60,000 nucleotides of DNA from Gnetum montanum. Lineage: Eukaryota > Streptophyta > Gnetopsida > Gnetales > Gnetaceae. Of the stretch, positions 1-12,400 are shown piece by piece. Position 1 is the stretch's first letter. Every line of letters begins with the position of its first letter. The stretch is from contig MNCI01007652.1 in NCBI GenBank assembly GCA_015680685.1, positions 69,851-129,850 on the forward strand, in the 5' to 3' direction. The notes below the pieces were generated by a model. That model was given only the letters and a program-made list of their open reading frames with translations. It searched no databases and was not told the origin of the DNA. The position numbers were made by a program, and so were the translations under genes.

Positions 1-344
1 AAAAGATATGTACGCTTTCAAAGAAGCTTTATCTGAAATGCTCAGGCCATTGTTCTTATCTATAGTGCCCAAGGAAAAAGAGAGTAGGAATGCATCTAAG
101 TTATCTTAAGGAATAATGTCTCTACATGTATGATAGTGCTCTTTATTATGTTGTGTATGTTGCATTGGTTTAGTCACTTACATGATTATAAACATATCCT
201 CATGATAGTTCTAATAATAAAATAACATGTAATATGTAGGTTGTGTACTTATATTATCCAACTCATAGATTCTTAAGAACATTTGGCTACTTTGAAACTC
301 TTGGATAATGTTGAGTGATGCCTTTTCAAAAAAGCAGCGTTACA
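1..344 (+). repeat. Element E, 5' LTR, right-hand part
   Basis: This stretch matches 2800-3175 through shared blocks such as ggaataatgtct, gctctt.attatgttgt and the terminal ...gttaca. The LTR ends at CA (344) and is followed at once by a primer-binding site, which fixes the orientation as plus. The left end lies outside the window, so the target duplication cannot be checked. The two LTRs are clearly diverged, so this is an old insertion. Confidence 0.8.
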
Positions 345-346
345 CT

Positions 347-360
347 TGGTATTAGAGCCA
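347..360 (+). other. Element E primer-binding site (initiator Met tRNA type)
   Basis: TGGTATTAGAGCCA lies 2 nt after the LTR end. It differs at one base from the common plant PBS TGGTATCAGAGC, which pairs with the 3' end of initiator methionine tRNA. The change is C to T. Confidence 0.85.
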
Positions 361-1910
361 AGGTTTTGATTCAAGTGAAAGATATATTCAAACACTTATG
401 TAAAGTATTTATGAGTGATAAATGAAATTTCTATAAATGAGTAAATTGATCCTAATCTTGTTTTTGTAGAAAATTAAATTATAGAAACAATTTCTTCAAG
501 TGTATGACATATACATGTGTCATCTACCTTGAGCCATAGAGATTTGCATGATTCTTGAGTTTATTGGTTACAAGAATAGGTGTTGGAAGTAGGTAACACA
601 ATTATGTGTTATCTAACTAGAATAAAAATAGTTAAATGATTCAAGCATTGGTTAATTTCAAGGAAATTTCTTTCTATTGGTGTGAGCTCTTACATAAAAC
701 ACAAATGTAGTCTAGCTCAAAATTGTTCACTAATAAATCATGTAGCATGTTGAGGAAATGTTATTGATGATCTCTAGTTTATGCAAAATAATTTTGTATG
801 CTCATGTTTGTTATGATGAATTATGAGAAAAAACTTCTCTCATATTAATTAATCCTAGTGATAATTTAAGATAGTAATTCCATCATGCATTAGATATGTG
901 GCAATGTATAAGATTGGTTTCTTGTTACAATGTCTTTCTTTTGTTGGATGGCTATTCTTGCATCCATTCATCTTGTGAAGAGGCCTTAAATTAAATACCT
1001 TAAGTAATCCATAATTTGATGTTATGATGTAATGGCTTTGGTGTTTTTATATGGTGGAATAACATTTGTATTCTCCTTTGAAAATGCTTTTTTAATGATG
1101 TCTTGAGATGTCAAATCATGATTCATAAAAGAAAAATGACAATATTTCAAATTGTTCTATTTGAAATTTTTATGTTTGTGTGTAATATTGCTATGACATT
1201 ATTATGAGGTAGTGATGCATATATAAAGTTATTGATGTTTTAATATCTTGTTTCTTTATTCAAATTTTCCTCGTTAAGGATTTGATTTAACATAAGGTCA
1301 GTTCTTTTGATGTGGGTGATGATTCATGTCTATGTGAAATAGCATATTATATCATTGCTAGCTTGTGAATGCTCGAATATAATAGTACTAATGTGCTTGA
1401 TTAGTGACTTTTAATTGGTGAATAATGGGATTGTGTGATTGAAAGAATGGTGATTATGGTTGGTGAATCTTTATACTCATAATCTTCCTTCTATGTTTAA
1501 TATCTTGCATGGATAAGTAAATGATGATATTATTTTCTACCCATGTGATGGAACGTTTTGGGTTTTCCACGAAAATTATGATAAAGCATGATTCCTGTTT
1601 CATGAGAGATCTTGGTGAAGGTTGTTTCTAATACTAGATACTTTATTGATTATAATAGTGAATGTGAAATAAGTTTTATGTTTAATCACCTCAATGGAAG
1701 GTAGATAATCAAACCTTCTACAAAAATAATTTGTTTCAAGAAAGATGGAATGTGGCTAGTTTGGTTCTACCACTTCTTGGATGGACCAAAGTAACAATGT
1801 TTGTAAGGATGAGAGAGATAGAGTATGTATGAAAGAAAAGAAAGAGAAAAACCTCCAAAAATAAGAAAGAGAAAGCACACATATGAGTGAGGAGAGAAAA
1901 TATGCTAGAG

Positions 1911-2170
1911 TGACTCTGAGCTAGGAGTACATCTTCTCAATGGTGACCTTAAGTAAGAAGTACATGTTTTTGATGATGATTTCAAGCAGGAAGCACATGT
2001 TCTTAATAGTGACTTCAAGTAGGAAGAACATGTTCTTGATTTTGGCTTCAACTAAGAAGAAAAATTTCTACCATGACTTCAAGTAAGGAGCACACTTTCT
2101 TTAAGTAAGACTTTGAGTAGGAAGCACAAATTTCTATCATGTCTTCAAGAAGAAATCACAAATCTTTAAG
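1911..2170 (+). repeat. 33-bp minisatellite inside element E
   Basis: About eight degenerate units begin near 1911, 1944, 1977, 2010, 2043, 2074, 2107 and 2140. Each resembles tgacttcaagtaggaagcac followed by atgttcttgat. Five of the starts are exactly 33 bp apart. Because 33 is a multiple of three, one frame stays almost open across the first five units, with a recurring S-x-K/R-K-x-M-F-L pattern and one TAG. Confidence 0.8.
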
Positions 2171-2652
2171 AAGAGGTTATACCCCAAGGTAATTTCCACG
2201 GTGAGGCTAAGTCCCAGAGAGTCCTGTAGATGCTAATGTGAGACTACCACTAGGCATGAAGAGTGATTCCTCCAAGGTATAAAATTTTCTTTCCTTAGAT
2301 ATCTAGAATTAGCTCTATGCTCTCATATCACTAATAGAGATAGAAAATTGGCTGAATTATTAATCAAGTAGATTTTACTCTAGGTTGAATGGTTGGTACC
2401 ATTTGCATGCACAAGGAAAAGGATTTTCTTCATTGATCTAGGTTACATAAGCATATCTAAAACTTGATTGGATGTCAAGTTAAATTTAACATTTATGGTT
2501 TACAATTGATTATCCTCACCATTAAATCTTCTTATATATAATTGTTTGATGGGGTTTGAGTGGCTCAATACCCTTGATATCTAATATGCTCTTAAAATTT
2601 GAGGAAGTGTACAAATAAGATTTGAGTTTTAAGGATGTCATTGCTTTCAACC

Positions 2653-2661
2653 AAGGAAGAG
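2653..2661 (+). other. Element E polypurine tract
   Basis: The purine run AAGGAAGAG directly precedes the TG that starts the 3' LTR, as expected for the plus-strand primer of an LTR retrotransposon. Confidence 0.65.
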
Positions 2662-3175
2662 TGTAGGAAAACATGTTTGGTTGATGAATGAAAGGTTCTT
2701 TTCATTTGGAATAAGGGTTGGAGGAGTGTGGGCTTTCTTATATGTTCCATTCTATCTTAATCATCACTAATGAACTACATGGGCCTAATTATTTATCTAT
2801 TATGTTACAAGGATATGTTGGATTGCATAGGAACTTTAACTATCAAGCTTCAATCACTTCCCTTCTATATGAAATAGGAATTTAGAAACACATTTTAACT
2901 TTCTTAAGGAATAATGTCTTAACATGTATGCTAGTGCTCTTGATTATGTTGTAAATGTTGCATTAATTTGGTTTCTTATATGATTATAAAGGCATCATCA
3001 TGACACTTATAATCATGAACTAACATGTAACATTTGTGTTGTGCACTTATGCTATACTTGCAAGTTCTTGAGGACATTGAGGTGTAGTACATTTTTAGTT
3101 TTCTCTAGAACATTTAGCTACTATGGGATTCTTGGGAGATGTTGAGCAGTGCTTCCCCAAAGCAATGTTTTTACA
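2662..3175 (+). repeat. Element E, 3' LTR (514 bp)
   Basis: It begins TGTAGGAAAACATG after the purine tract and ends GTTTTTACA. Its last ~350 bp align with 1-344. TG...CA ends are typical of LTRs. Confidence 0.8.
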
Positions 3176-4640
3176 CATATACAGTAAAATTAATGTGTGT
3201 GTATATAGTTGGTAAAATCAACATTGTATTATTAAATCTTATGAGAAAATAATAAAGTTATTATCCTAGTGAGAATAATATATAACATCTTTATAACTAA
3301 TCAATAACTACTAATGAGAGATGGCTCAATTATTTGCCTCACTATTTAATAAGTATTATACATAAAAGAGGTTACTAGTTTTCATTACACTTAGGGCATC
3401 TTCATGTTATACCTATGTGCTACTAAAGTATCATATGATTATAGTTATATTATTTTAAGTTGAGATATCGTTCTCTCTCTTTAAAAAAGGAAAAAAAGAA
3501 ATGATAAAAACCCTACAATGAAATAACTTAAAATTTTTAAAGGATATTTATTTATTTATTGAAAGAGAAGAATAGTTGAAATTCAAAGCAATTTAACAAT
3601 AGGTATATTCTAAGACATATTGTCCTAGGAGGGTGGGGGTGGGGGAAACATGTTGGAACCTGAAATAAGTGAAACATAAGTACATCACAAGATTTATAGA
3701 ATAAGTAGAATCAAACTTGTAAGCTTGGGTTACCAAGCTAGGACCTGTGTCACTAGGCTACACCTAGTTATTCTAAGACATAAAGTCAACATGATACTTT
3801 AGAAGAATATAATTATGCATGAAATGTGAGTCAACCTCTTGCTTGCAAATCCTTGTTAGACAATGAGTTAATGACTTAAGTCATATCTTATTTACATTCT
3901 TTGAAGATTAAAAACATCAAGTACAAGGGTAGAAAGAGAAAAACTTTATTTTTAACACTAATCCACACAAAAAATATCAATATCTCACCTAATGAATTTA
4001 TTCATTGACCAATTAGCATGAATTGCTTTATTCTTGAAGGTGGTATTGGATTTAAAACTTAGCACCAACATCATAAGCATGATTGCATGGAGGTTTTATT
4101 CCAAGCATACTAACATTCTAATTTTATTATCAATAATAAAGGGGGGAGGGGGTTGTTATAACTCAAAACATACTTTTTAAAAATATTTACCTTCAAGATG
4201 TACATTCAAATTATAAATTTATAACTCAACACCATCCACAAAATCAAACCCATAACTTGGAGCTTCTAGATCAAAAGTTGTACCATTAAGGTTAGTTCTC
4301 TGTTTCATTTTTTCTTGTTTAATACTTATATGATGCATTGCTTTCTTAATAATTTTTATGAAAATATGAAAGTATTATTTATCATTTTGTTCCTTGTAAG
4401 AAAATAAAACAACAACAAAAATTTATAATTGGAACATTTCAAAGTTGAAATATGGGTTGTTGGGATGATTGGGAGGGGGAGGAGAGGGGTTGATGTTGCA
4501 TCTCAAAATAAATATATAGTAAAAATAAAAGTATAAAGTATAAAAGAAGAGAAACACTAGATAGGAGAAAGTTCAAATTAACAAAAATGAAATACCAATG
4601 GTTTTGGGGATGCTTTTTCAAATTTTCATCATTACAACTA
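3176..4640. other. AT-rich sequence, no gene recognised
   Basis: No convincing coding region, RNA gene or element end was found. Local oddities are G-runs at 3629-3646 (plus strand) and 4141-4152. Short open frames near 4439-4621 are AT-driven and hydrophobic and carry no known motif. The left end of the LINE may lie here, but I see no clear poly-T tract or duplication marking it. Confidence 0.4.
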
Positions 4641-5897
4641 ATCCTAAAAAACCTTCCATCTAGGGTCTCTAGGGTAGGAAAAAGATCAAATATTATGCTT
4701 GTTTAGAAGTAGCCAATTGGGTTTTCACTTCTTACTAAAGGCCTCCTTTTAATAAAAAGGGGAAACTAAAAATATAAACAATTAGGAATTCAACTAAAGC
4801 ATTAGTTGTTAAATGATGTTGCCTTGAATTAACAAGGAAAAAATTAGCTAGAGAATCTCTTTGAAAAAATTACATTACATTGAAACTTTCAAAATGAAAT
4901 AAATAATAAACGGATGAAAGTAACTTTAAGTATGAAGTAGAAATCTTTCAAGTTGAGGAGTGCCAATAAATAAACTTTGTCTAAGATTGTTGAAAACCAT
5001 GTAGATACTTGTTCCACCAAGTCCAAGAGGTATGAGAAAGGGGACAAGTAAAATAAATAATGAATAAATGAGTCTTCTATGTTGTAGATGGAACATCTTA
5101 GGTCATGAATATCAAAATGAGAGCATGAAATACTAATAGAAAAATCTTGATTAATCAAATACCTCTAAAAATGTTTGATTTTTGAATGAGTAGTGGCATT
5201 CCATATCTTAAGAATTAACTACTTCTATAACCATACATTTTAATTAACCTTCCAAACATAATTTAATCTTGCCCAAATATCAATATTAAAACTAATAATA
5301 TTATATGTAATCTTGGATGAATATGAAGAATTATGATGGTCATCAATCTAAGAAAAATCAAGAAAACCATTATGAAAATAATGAATAGTTATACTTCTAT
5401 TGAGACTATCCAAAATATCAAAAAATATAAACTTTTTAGAAACATTAATGTCATTGAGATTCTTACACTCAGACTAAGTAGTCCATTAATTATGCATGAA
5501 AAGAGGTAAAAGGGAGAAAATCGTAGGCTTACACCATGTAGTGCATAGGCATGGATGCTTAATAGTCCATGTTTCATAATTAATAGGAAGCCATCAAGGA
5601 GAAATCTTATGAAACATAGAGATAAAAATAGTTATATTATTGAAGCTTCAAAAATCATTGATAAAACTTCAAGTCTTCCAATTGTATTTTATGACAATAG
5701 AAACTAATATAGTAATACCTTTTGGAAAAAGGATGTAATTAAAAAATAAGTATCTTTCCACTAATGAGTACCTCTACGCTTATCCATCTAGATGCACTTA
5801 TAAAAAAAGCTTCTATGGCTCTCCACTAGATAAACATTTAACCGATCACTTGGCACATAACAAAATACCCTACTTATAATAATTCATTGATCCTAAT
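4640..5897 (-). pseudogene. LINE fragment 3: end of RT region and zf-RVT-like domain
   Basis: Read on the minus strand, the segment around 5220-4900 gives KIWNATTHSKIKHF, then a stretch with spaced H/C positions and IEDSFIHYLFY. This resembles the zf-RVT domain that follows reverse transcriptase in plant LINEs (usual form W-N-x-x-x-P-x-K-I-K-x-F...C-x-x-C...HLFF-x-C). Several frameshifts and stops break it, and one of the expected cysteines is lost. It ends exactly at the target site of element C and continues, in the same orientation, on the other side of C at 31623. The left boundary is approximate. Confidence 0.6.
5893..5897. repeat. Target-site duplication of element C (CTAAT / CTAAG)
   Basis: CTAAT at 5893-5897 precedes the left LTR and CTAAG at 31619-31623 follows the right LTR. 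Four of five bases match, as expected for an old 5-bp duplication made by a Ty3/gypsy integrase. Confidence 0.65.
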
Positions 5898-6800
5898 TGA
5901 TTAGTAGTGAGATAGGCCTACACCAAACCATATGAATCACAAATTTTTCACATGCGATCTTGTCGAATTCTATGGACTTTATAGTTTTCAGTGCACTAGT
6001 CTTCTAGGTAATGAACTTTGCCCTAAGGTCATTCGTTGTCTTCCCAATTACACTTGTGAAGTACAAAGGTATGGTTAAGTGAAATTGAGGCATATAATTT
6101 CTATCATTTTATACTTTATGTTCTTTGGTGCTTTGAAGAGACAGATAAAGTAATTTAATGACTAATCTAAATCAACTAACTAGCTAATCTCTAACTGGTC
6201 CTAACATAAGCATCTAGCCGACTTTTTATACATGTCTTGAATCCACATATCCACTTCTGGGTTACCAAGTGGTATGCTTCTGGGTGTACCAAGCAATAAT
6301 TCTATTAGGATTACCAAGCGAATACATATTACATCTAAGGTGGTTGTACTTATGTAATTAATCTATCTAGCTTATCTTGCTTAATTACCTAGTTAGCTTA
6401 ATTACTGGAAAACATTGAACAAATAATTAAAAATATTAAATGCATGAATAAATATCTAAACTATCCAAAATGCTGCAAGGTTTATCAAGAAGCTTGTCTT
6501 TATTGCTGCACACACTATCATGCTCAGGTATAAATGCTCAAATAAAGATCCATACACTCAATGACTCCTACTATAGGCACTTGGGAGAAATATTTTAACT
6601 TCTAAATATAAAATTTACAAGAGTTCATATAATTTTCTCAATCTAATGCCATAAATGCAGTTTGTGAGCATGTATTTATAGCCCAAGAAAAACCCTTGTG
6701 TCAATGGGGCCATGTCGATGCAATAGACTATGATGATGGGGCCTTGTTAATGGGGCCTAGTTGACAAGGCCTATTCCACACAATAGACCATATTTCATCA
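5898..6800 (-). repeat. Element C, 3' LTR (903 bp)
   Basis: It aligns end to end with 30714-31618: shared TGAT start, the block around gacttta.ggttttcagt, the tandem taccaagc motifs near 6260-6330, and the TTCATCA end. Differences are frequent (about 20 in the first 150 bases by eye), indicating an old insertion. The 212 bp on its right (6801-7012) are non-coding, and I could not identify a clean polypurine tract there. Confidence 0.85.
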
Positions 6801-7012
6801 TACCTGATGACTAAATGAAAAATTGTCCTTGAGTTCTTTACAAAATTGGGAAGGTGTGGGATTATTGGCTGACTTTTGACATAACAAAACAAGACAAAAT
6901 AGAGATAAGAAAACTAAGTGCCTAGTGTACGAATCAGCCACATTACAAAATTAAGCATGGTACAAAAATTGAACAAGCACATCCTTTGATGGCATGAAGA
7001 TAAAAGAGAAGA

Positions 7013-9744
7013 TCACATGGTCCTAGGTGGTGGAGGCTCTTGAGGCTCCAATGGACCTTCTCCAACTCCAGGCACAACTAGTGGTTGAGGTGGTTGTGGT
7101 TGTGCTACTATTGCTGTGATTTCTAATGAAATGATGAAAGCATCCAGCAATGCTTTCATCCTCTCTTCTTTAATCCTAGGATCATTTATGATCCACACAG
7201 CTTTGTTGATGTGGGATAGAATTGAAATATCCTAAGGATAAGGCAATAATGTAAGTAGCTCTTTTACATTAAAGAACCAAGCTATGAATTATTTGTGCTT
7301 AATGTTGAATGCTTGGATTGTGTCTTGCAGTGCCTAGTAGTCATTCATTCTTTCATCTAGGTTCTTAATGAATAATCTTTGGTTAGTGAATTTTGCCTTG
7401 AGAACCTTGAGTTTAACATTTTCCACCACAAGCTTTTGCTTGGTGTCTTTGTAATTCTTGAACTTGGCTTCATATAATAAGTACAAGTTGGCCACTTGCT
7501 TCTCAAGCTCAAACCATAGCTATCTAGTAATCAAAATTGGTAGGTTTGAATAGCAGATATTGGATAGCTCCATGTACTCCATCATCTTTTCAATCTGCAA
7601 CTTCTTCATAAATATTTCTACCTTGTCGTAGGCATCAACCCCATTGATGATGGGTTGCCACATTTCTTTGTCTTGCTAGAGTTGCTAGAGGGCCTCATTA
7701 ACCTTTGCCTTTGCCAGTTGTATATACTTTTCATTCACCTCCTTTTGTAGGCCAACCTAGTCTCTATAATGATTTTTAACTTTCTTGAATTTCAAAGCCT
7801 CATCTTTCCAAGTGACAATCTCAATGGTTGATTTTTGGCATAAGGCATTAACCTCCTCCATGAAGACACTATGATTCTCCACTGCCAATATTTTCAATTT
7901 GGTGTTTGCTCTGGCAAGCTACTCTTGCTATTGATAGATGAATTCTTATAGTTGTTGTTTTTGCACATCAATGTTCTACAAGTGATGGTTCTTTGCAAGT
8001 AAGGTTTCATTTTCCTAGCACATATGCATCAAGTCTCTTCATAATGAATGAGTTTTAGTGTCTACTATGAATTGATTACAGATTGCAATTACCATTTCTC
8101 ATTCAACTTACTTTAGTTGTTCTTGAAGCTACTAAAAAGCTTCATCTCATGTTAATGCAAGGTTAATAAGAGTAGGGTCAGCAATTCAAGCACGTAATTT
8201 GAAAAATTCTATGGCCAAGCATTGATTCTATGCTTAAGTTATTTCAAGCTATTCTTCTAAGATGAGGCACTTTCCCTTTGCCTCCAATAGCTCTAACTAG
8301 GTTGTAGTGATGGTATCCAAAAAATCAAAGATATTTGGAATCATTTTCCTAGTTCCCACTAGTCCATCCACCAGTTCTTCATGCTGGGCTACACTTAATT
8401 TTCTGCTGATTTTCCCTATAGATATCTACACATCTCTAAGTGCAAAAAAATCTAGTATAGGCATCACAAGTGCATTTAATCCCTCACTGACTCAATTAGC
8501 AATGATGTCCATAGTTGTCTTGGGTGCTACATCACCAATATGGTTGCCTCCTCACCCCTCCTCTAGGTGTACCAAAAATGAAGCAACATTCCTAGAAATT
8601 TTTGGGAATAGATGATGCTAAGAGAGATATGTTGTAACCTATCGAGCACCTAGATTTGACCTTTCTAGGCAACTACATTCGTTGGGTAGACAACATTGAT
8701 TCACATCCCTCCATCTGGTTGATTGTACAGGCCACTTCTTTGAGATGATTCATGGTCAATCTATACATAGATGGGTCTCCACCACTAGCTTCTACCTACT
8801 TCCCCACTATTGCAAGATCTACTCTTAGATTTTTTTCATGTGCTCAACCATAGTGTGGACCTTTGATAGTTTCTCATAAGTAGGTGGTGGAGGTGGTCAT
8901 TGCTAATCCTCCTCTATGGCCATGGTAGAGCTCTTATCCTTCATCATCTCAACCCATGAGGCATTAGGAGCATGTCTTAGTGTATCATTTTCATAGTAGA
9001 GTATTTTTACCCTTTTGCATAATTTTCTAATCAAGCAAGGGAATGGTAGGGTTTTTCTTCCACATTCATTCTCCTTGATGTGCTTCTCTATCTCTAGATA
9101 GATTAGATATGGAAGGTTTGTTGGAAATTTCCAGCTTAGAGTGGCACATGCTTAGGTGAAGAAGGCTATCACCTTACTATGACCCATTGTTGGATTGAGG
9201 TGGTAGGCTGCTATCTTAAAATAGACTCGCTCCACTAGTGTGAGTGCACCAAACTCCTTATAGTCAACCCCATAACATCGGTAAGTCCACTTCTTTGCTC
9301 CGATATTAGCTTGTGTGGATAACTCTGTCAACTGTGTTCCTACATCAAGTAACCCAAATACTTGTGCAATGGCTTCTATAGATTAGGACACTTGATTGTC
9401 CTTGATTTTTAAAGTGGTTCCTACTCTTCTATTGGTCCAGAAAAGATATGTTTCTCCCGTGTATCATTCCTCACTGGAAGTCATGATTGGCCACATGGGA
9501 GAGGCTTGCAATTGAGATCTGACATCTTCTAGAGCTCATTCAAGGAATGACTCGAAGTTTAGCTCTTGGAGAACTAAGAATTAGACCTCATAGCTTCTAA
9601 TTATGTTGAGGCAAGCCTATGTGAGTGTGACTTCTAGTCTGGGTATAGGGCCTAGTGCTTCACCTCATTGTGAGTGTTTAGATGTAGCTTCCTCTTTAGG
9701 AATTTTTTGGATAGATTTCACCTCAACCTCATCTCTAAGAGGTT
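7013..9744 (-). pseudogene. Element C extra ORF after integrase, main part
   Basis: The minus strand reads as a long, stop-interrupted coding region from 9744 down to a TGA at 7013. The part at about 9480-8950 resembles the 'putative plant transposon protein' type of domain found in Athila-like elements: IKDNQVS, GALTLVERVYFKIAAYHLNP, and a PFPCLIRKLCKRV motif. A proline run, a long Lys/Glu/Leu-rich coiled-coil-like region (for example LEKQVANLYLLYEAKFK near 7500) and a Pro-rich tail follow. The beginning of the ORF lies at 22297-22420, split off by element A. The frame runs on across the insertion point once A and one duplicate are disregarded. The function is unknown; an envelope-like role has been proposed for some Athila ORFs, but I see no clear signal peptide or membrane segment. 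Confidence 0.65.
9740..9744. repeat. Target-site duplication of element A (AGGTT)
   Basis: AGGTT at 9740-9744 and again at 22292-22296 flanks element A exactly. The perfect 5-bp match proves A's boundaries and its insertion into element C. Confidence 0.92.
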
Positions 9745-11139
9745 TGTAGTAACCAAAAACATTATTGGCTAAAACACAGAGGTCCACGAGTGTAGAACCT
9801 AACCTCAAAATTATGTAACGACCTATTAGAGGTGGAGACCCTGAATGGTCTTGTCGATCAAATATGGACTTACCAAATGCAACCAGAGTGTAGCATGGCT
9901 AGCTACAATGCTAATTTGAGATGGTATTTAAATGTGCAAGTGGTGTCAATAGTGGTATGGTGTTAATGGGGTTGAGTGTAGTCAAGATTTTTGACAAAGT
10001 GGATAGTGTTAATATGTGTAGACTACTACTTGAGCATTGTTTTAGGTGCAACTATGAGGTAAAACTATGGAAAATGAAAGTAAAGTGCAAAAAAAAAATG
10101 CAAAGAAAGAGAGAGAAAGAAATAGAACACCACCTCAAATGGGGTTAAGCATAGTTAACACCAAAATGGATAAGAAGGTACATGGTGTACAATAGGCATA
10201 GTGGACAACGTAGTTATAGTCTCAAGGATATCTAGCCACAAAGACTAGTGCTCTACCAAGGTGTCTACATATGATAGGTTGGGTGCCATGGTGTACCATT
10301 AGCTGTAGTGGTCTACAACTTTACCTCTCTTTGGTTCACTAAAATGTCTTTGGTTCATCAACTCTTTGATTTTCCAACCTAAATTTGCCAACCCTGAAAA
10401 TGTTGAGGGTTAGGGTATTTATAGGCCTAGGTTTAGTGCAAAATGTTGGATGGCTACCACATGGTAGAGGAGATAGTTGGAACTACGTTGTCACCCAACT
10501 ACACTTTCTATTAGGTTGTTGGTATTATACTTTGTTGTGATCTATTGAACTCTGTGAGACTATGACTATGTTGCCAACTACATGTGTGTGCCAAGGAGAT
10601 TGTAGGGTACCTAAAAAAATGAAATTTGAAGAATATGCTCCAAGAATATACTCTCAATGCTCTCACATGGGGTCAAGTGTATTTACAATTTTGGGGCAGA
10701 AAAGAGGGTACAAAAGAGAAGCATTTTGCTAATTGTGCTTGCTGAAGGTGAGTTGGAGCTGAGCTGAGTGGTGTTGTTATACTGTGGAGGCTACTAGAGG
10801 CTATTCTGGTTGAATACGCTTGGAAACTCTCTAGACTAGGGAAGAGTGTAGTCCCACACTTAGAAAAACTTGCAAAAAACTAGTCTCCATGCTAACTATG
10901 CTCTCCATGATAGGCTGACTATGATCTAGGGTAGTGGAGAGTGTAGTCCTAACACTTAGAAAAATTTGCAAAATTTGGTTTTTTGTGCTGACTATGCTCT
11001 CCACAAGAGGCTAACTATGCTCTAGGGTAGTGGAGAGCGTAGTCCCAGTACTTAAAAAATATTGCAACGACTGGCTTTGTGCTGACCCTTAGAAAAATTT
11101 GTAGTTAAGATGCTGTAGTTTAGATTTGGTGGTGTTTCA
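9745..11139 (-). repeat. Element A, 3' LTR (1395 bp)
   Basis: It starts TGTAGTAACC and ends GGTGTTTCA on the plus strand, aligning with 20858-22291. Near 10840-11050 it carries repeated motifs of the form gctgactatgctctccac and gtagtggagagcgtagtcc, which form weak inverted repeats. Confidence 0.88.
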
Positions 11140-11152
11140 TTGGTGCCTCTTT
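11140..11152 (-). other. Element A polypurine tract
   Basis: On the minus strand AAAGAGGCACCAA directly precedes the LTR start TGAAACACCA. Element B has AAAGAGGGGTCA before TGGAAACACCA, so both the tract and the LTR start are shared between the two. Confidence 0.75.
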
Positions 11153-12400
11153 GTTAACATCTAGAGGAGTGATCAAAGAGATGTTATCAAAGAACAACAA
11201 AACACAAAAACAAGCATGGCACCAAAATTACTCTTCAATAACTGATTAGATGTCGTTGCATCGTGCTCAAGAGTGTTGTCTAAGGGGCATGCAAAATATT
11301 TGGTGAAAAGTGAGAAAAGGTGTAGGTGATGTACTAGGGATAAAAAGGAAAAGATAAGGTGAAAACGGGGTATTATGATGCCACAGTTGATGGTGACCAT
11401 GGTACTAGAGTGACTTTTCCTTGAAAATGTTGACCTCTCATTGAAGTGCTTGTGAGAGAGTCAAGGTGTATGTTCAAGGTTGGGCTAGCTATGAAACTAC
11501 TTTATTACTTAATTGCTTAGCAATGTGCTTCCCCAAGCCCCCCTCTTTTGTTTTTGGGATGAGCCTTCTTTAGGCTCAGCATGTTATTGAATGCTCTCAT
11601 CAAGTGAATTATGTGTCACCAAATGGGCTTTACTTTGTCATTGATGAAACGACATGATATCTATACACCAGGTGTTTCCTTTCCAAGATGACTTATGTTA
11701 CATATGTTGAGGTTTTGACTAGCTAATAGAGGCTTTCCATGGGATGAATTATGTTACATCTACCTTGGGAAGCTTGACGTTTGATGAGATATGTAAAGAG
11801 GGTTCCATGTGGTCATAGCATGTGAGCATCAAAAGGGTTTTCTAGCTTTGCTACATGGAGAATGAAAGGATATCTAGATATAGGAGTAGGTGTGAGTAGA
11901 ATATAATGAAATGAGGGGGATGTGCACTCTTGAGAGGCTTATCTAGTCTAATCATGCATATTAGAGTAATGTGATGACTTATCGCTATGATGAGAGGTGC
12001 CTTTGCATGATGAATTGGGATTAGTCCTAAAAACACAACTTTGAGAAGACAAGAAAACCACACAAGATTGAAAAAAAAAAGCCAAAAACATTGTAGGGGG
12101 TGAAGATGCTACAAGTGCTCCAAAGGCTACCCCAATTGCAAGTGCTCAAAATCCATTAAAATTATGGGGGCCAAGATGCTACAAGTTCTCCAAAGGCTAT
12201 CCCGTTTGCAAGTGCTAAAAAGCTAGTAAAATTATGAAGAATGAAGATGATGTAAGTGCTCCAAAGGTTGCCCTCATTGCAAGTGCTCCATTCTGGGACT
12301 ACAACATGGTTGCCCATGTGGTGTAGAAGGGGGACAAGGGTTATGCTCACTTGATCTCTTATAGGAGGATGGAAGGAATTATGTTGTGTAATAGGCCCAA
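11153..12400 (-). other. Element A, region between integrase and 3' LTR
   Basis: About 1.2 kb without a supported gene. Short open frames at 11173-11400, 11851-12063 and 12162-12350 have no recognised motif. It contains the 70-bp tandem repeat listed separately and AT-rich spacer. Confidence 0.5.
12101..12295 (+). repeat. 70-bp tandem repeat in element A
   Basis: Units start near 12101, 12171 and 12242, giving about 2.7 copies. Each contains aagatgctacaagtgctcc, aaaggct.cccc.attgcaag and a ttaaaattatg block. It lies just after the integrase region in the element's direction. Confidence 0.8.

Larger units (their letters stand above)
345..2661 (+). mobile_element. Element E internal region, non-coding (LARD-like)
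   Basis: About 2.3 kb lies between the PBS and the purine tract. I see no gag, protease, reverse transcriptase or integrase motif on either strand, only stop-rich AT-rich DNA, a purine-rich patch near 1800-1910 and a minisatellite at 1911-2170. The full element would be roughly 3.3 kb if the missing part of the 5' LTR matches the 514-bp 3' LTR. Such an element needs enzymes from another element to move. A degenerated coding element is the alternative, but no trace of pol remains. Confidence 0.7.

Noticed and set aside
3629-3646. G-rich run as a regulatory quadruplex
   Set aside because: Possible in principle, but no promoter or gene is next to it and it stands alone.
5898-6800. First idea: a direct repeat from a segmental duplication with 30714-31618
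   Set aside because: The TG...CA ends, flanking duplicate, PBS at the inner border and gag-pol between the copies show they are LTRs of one element.
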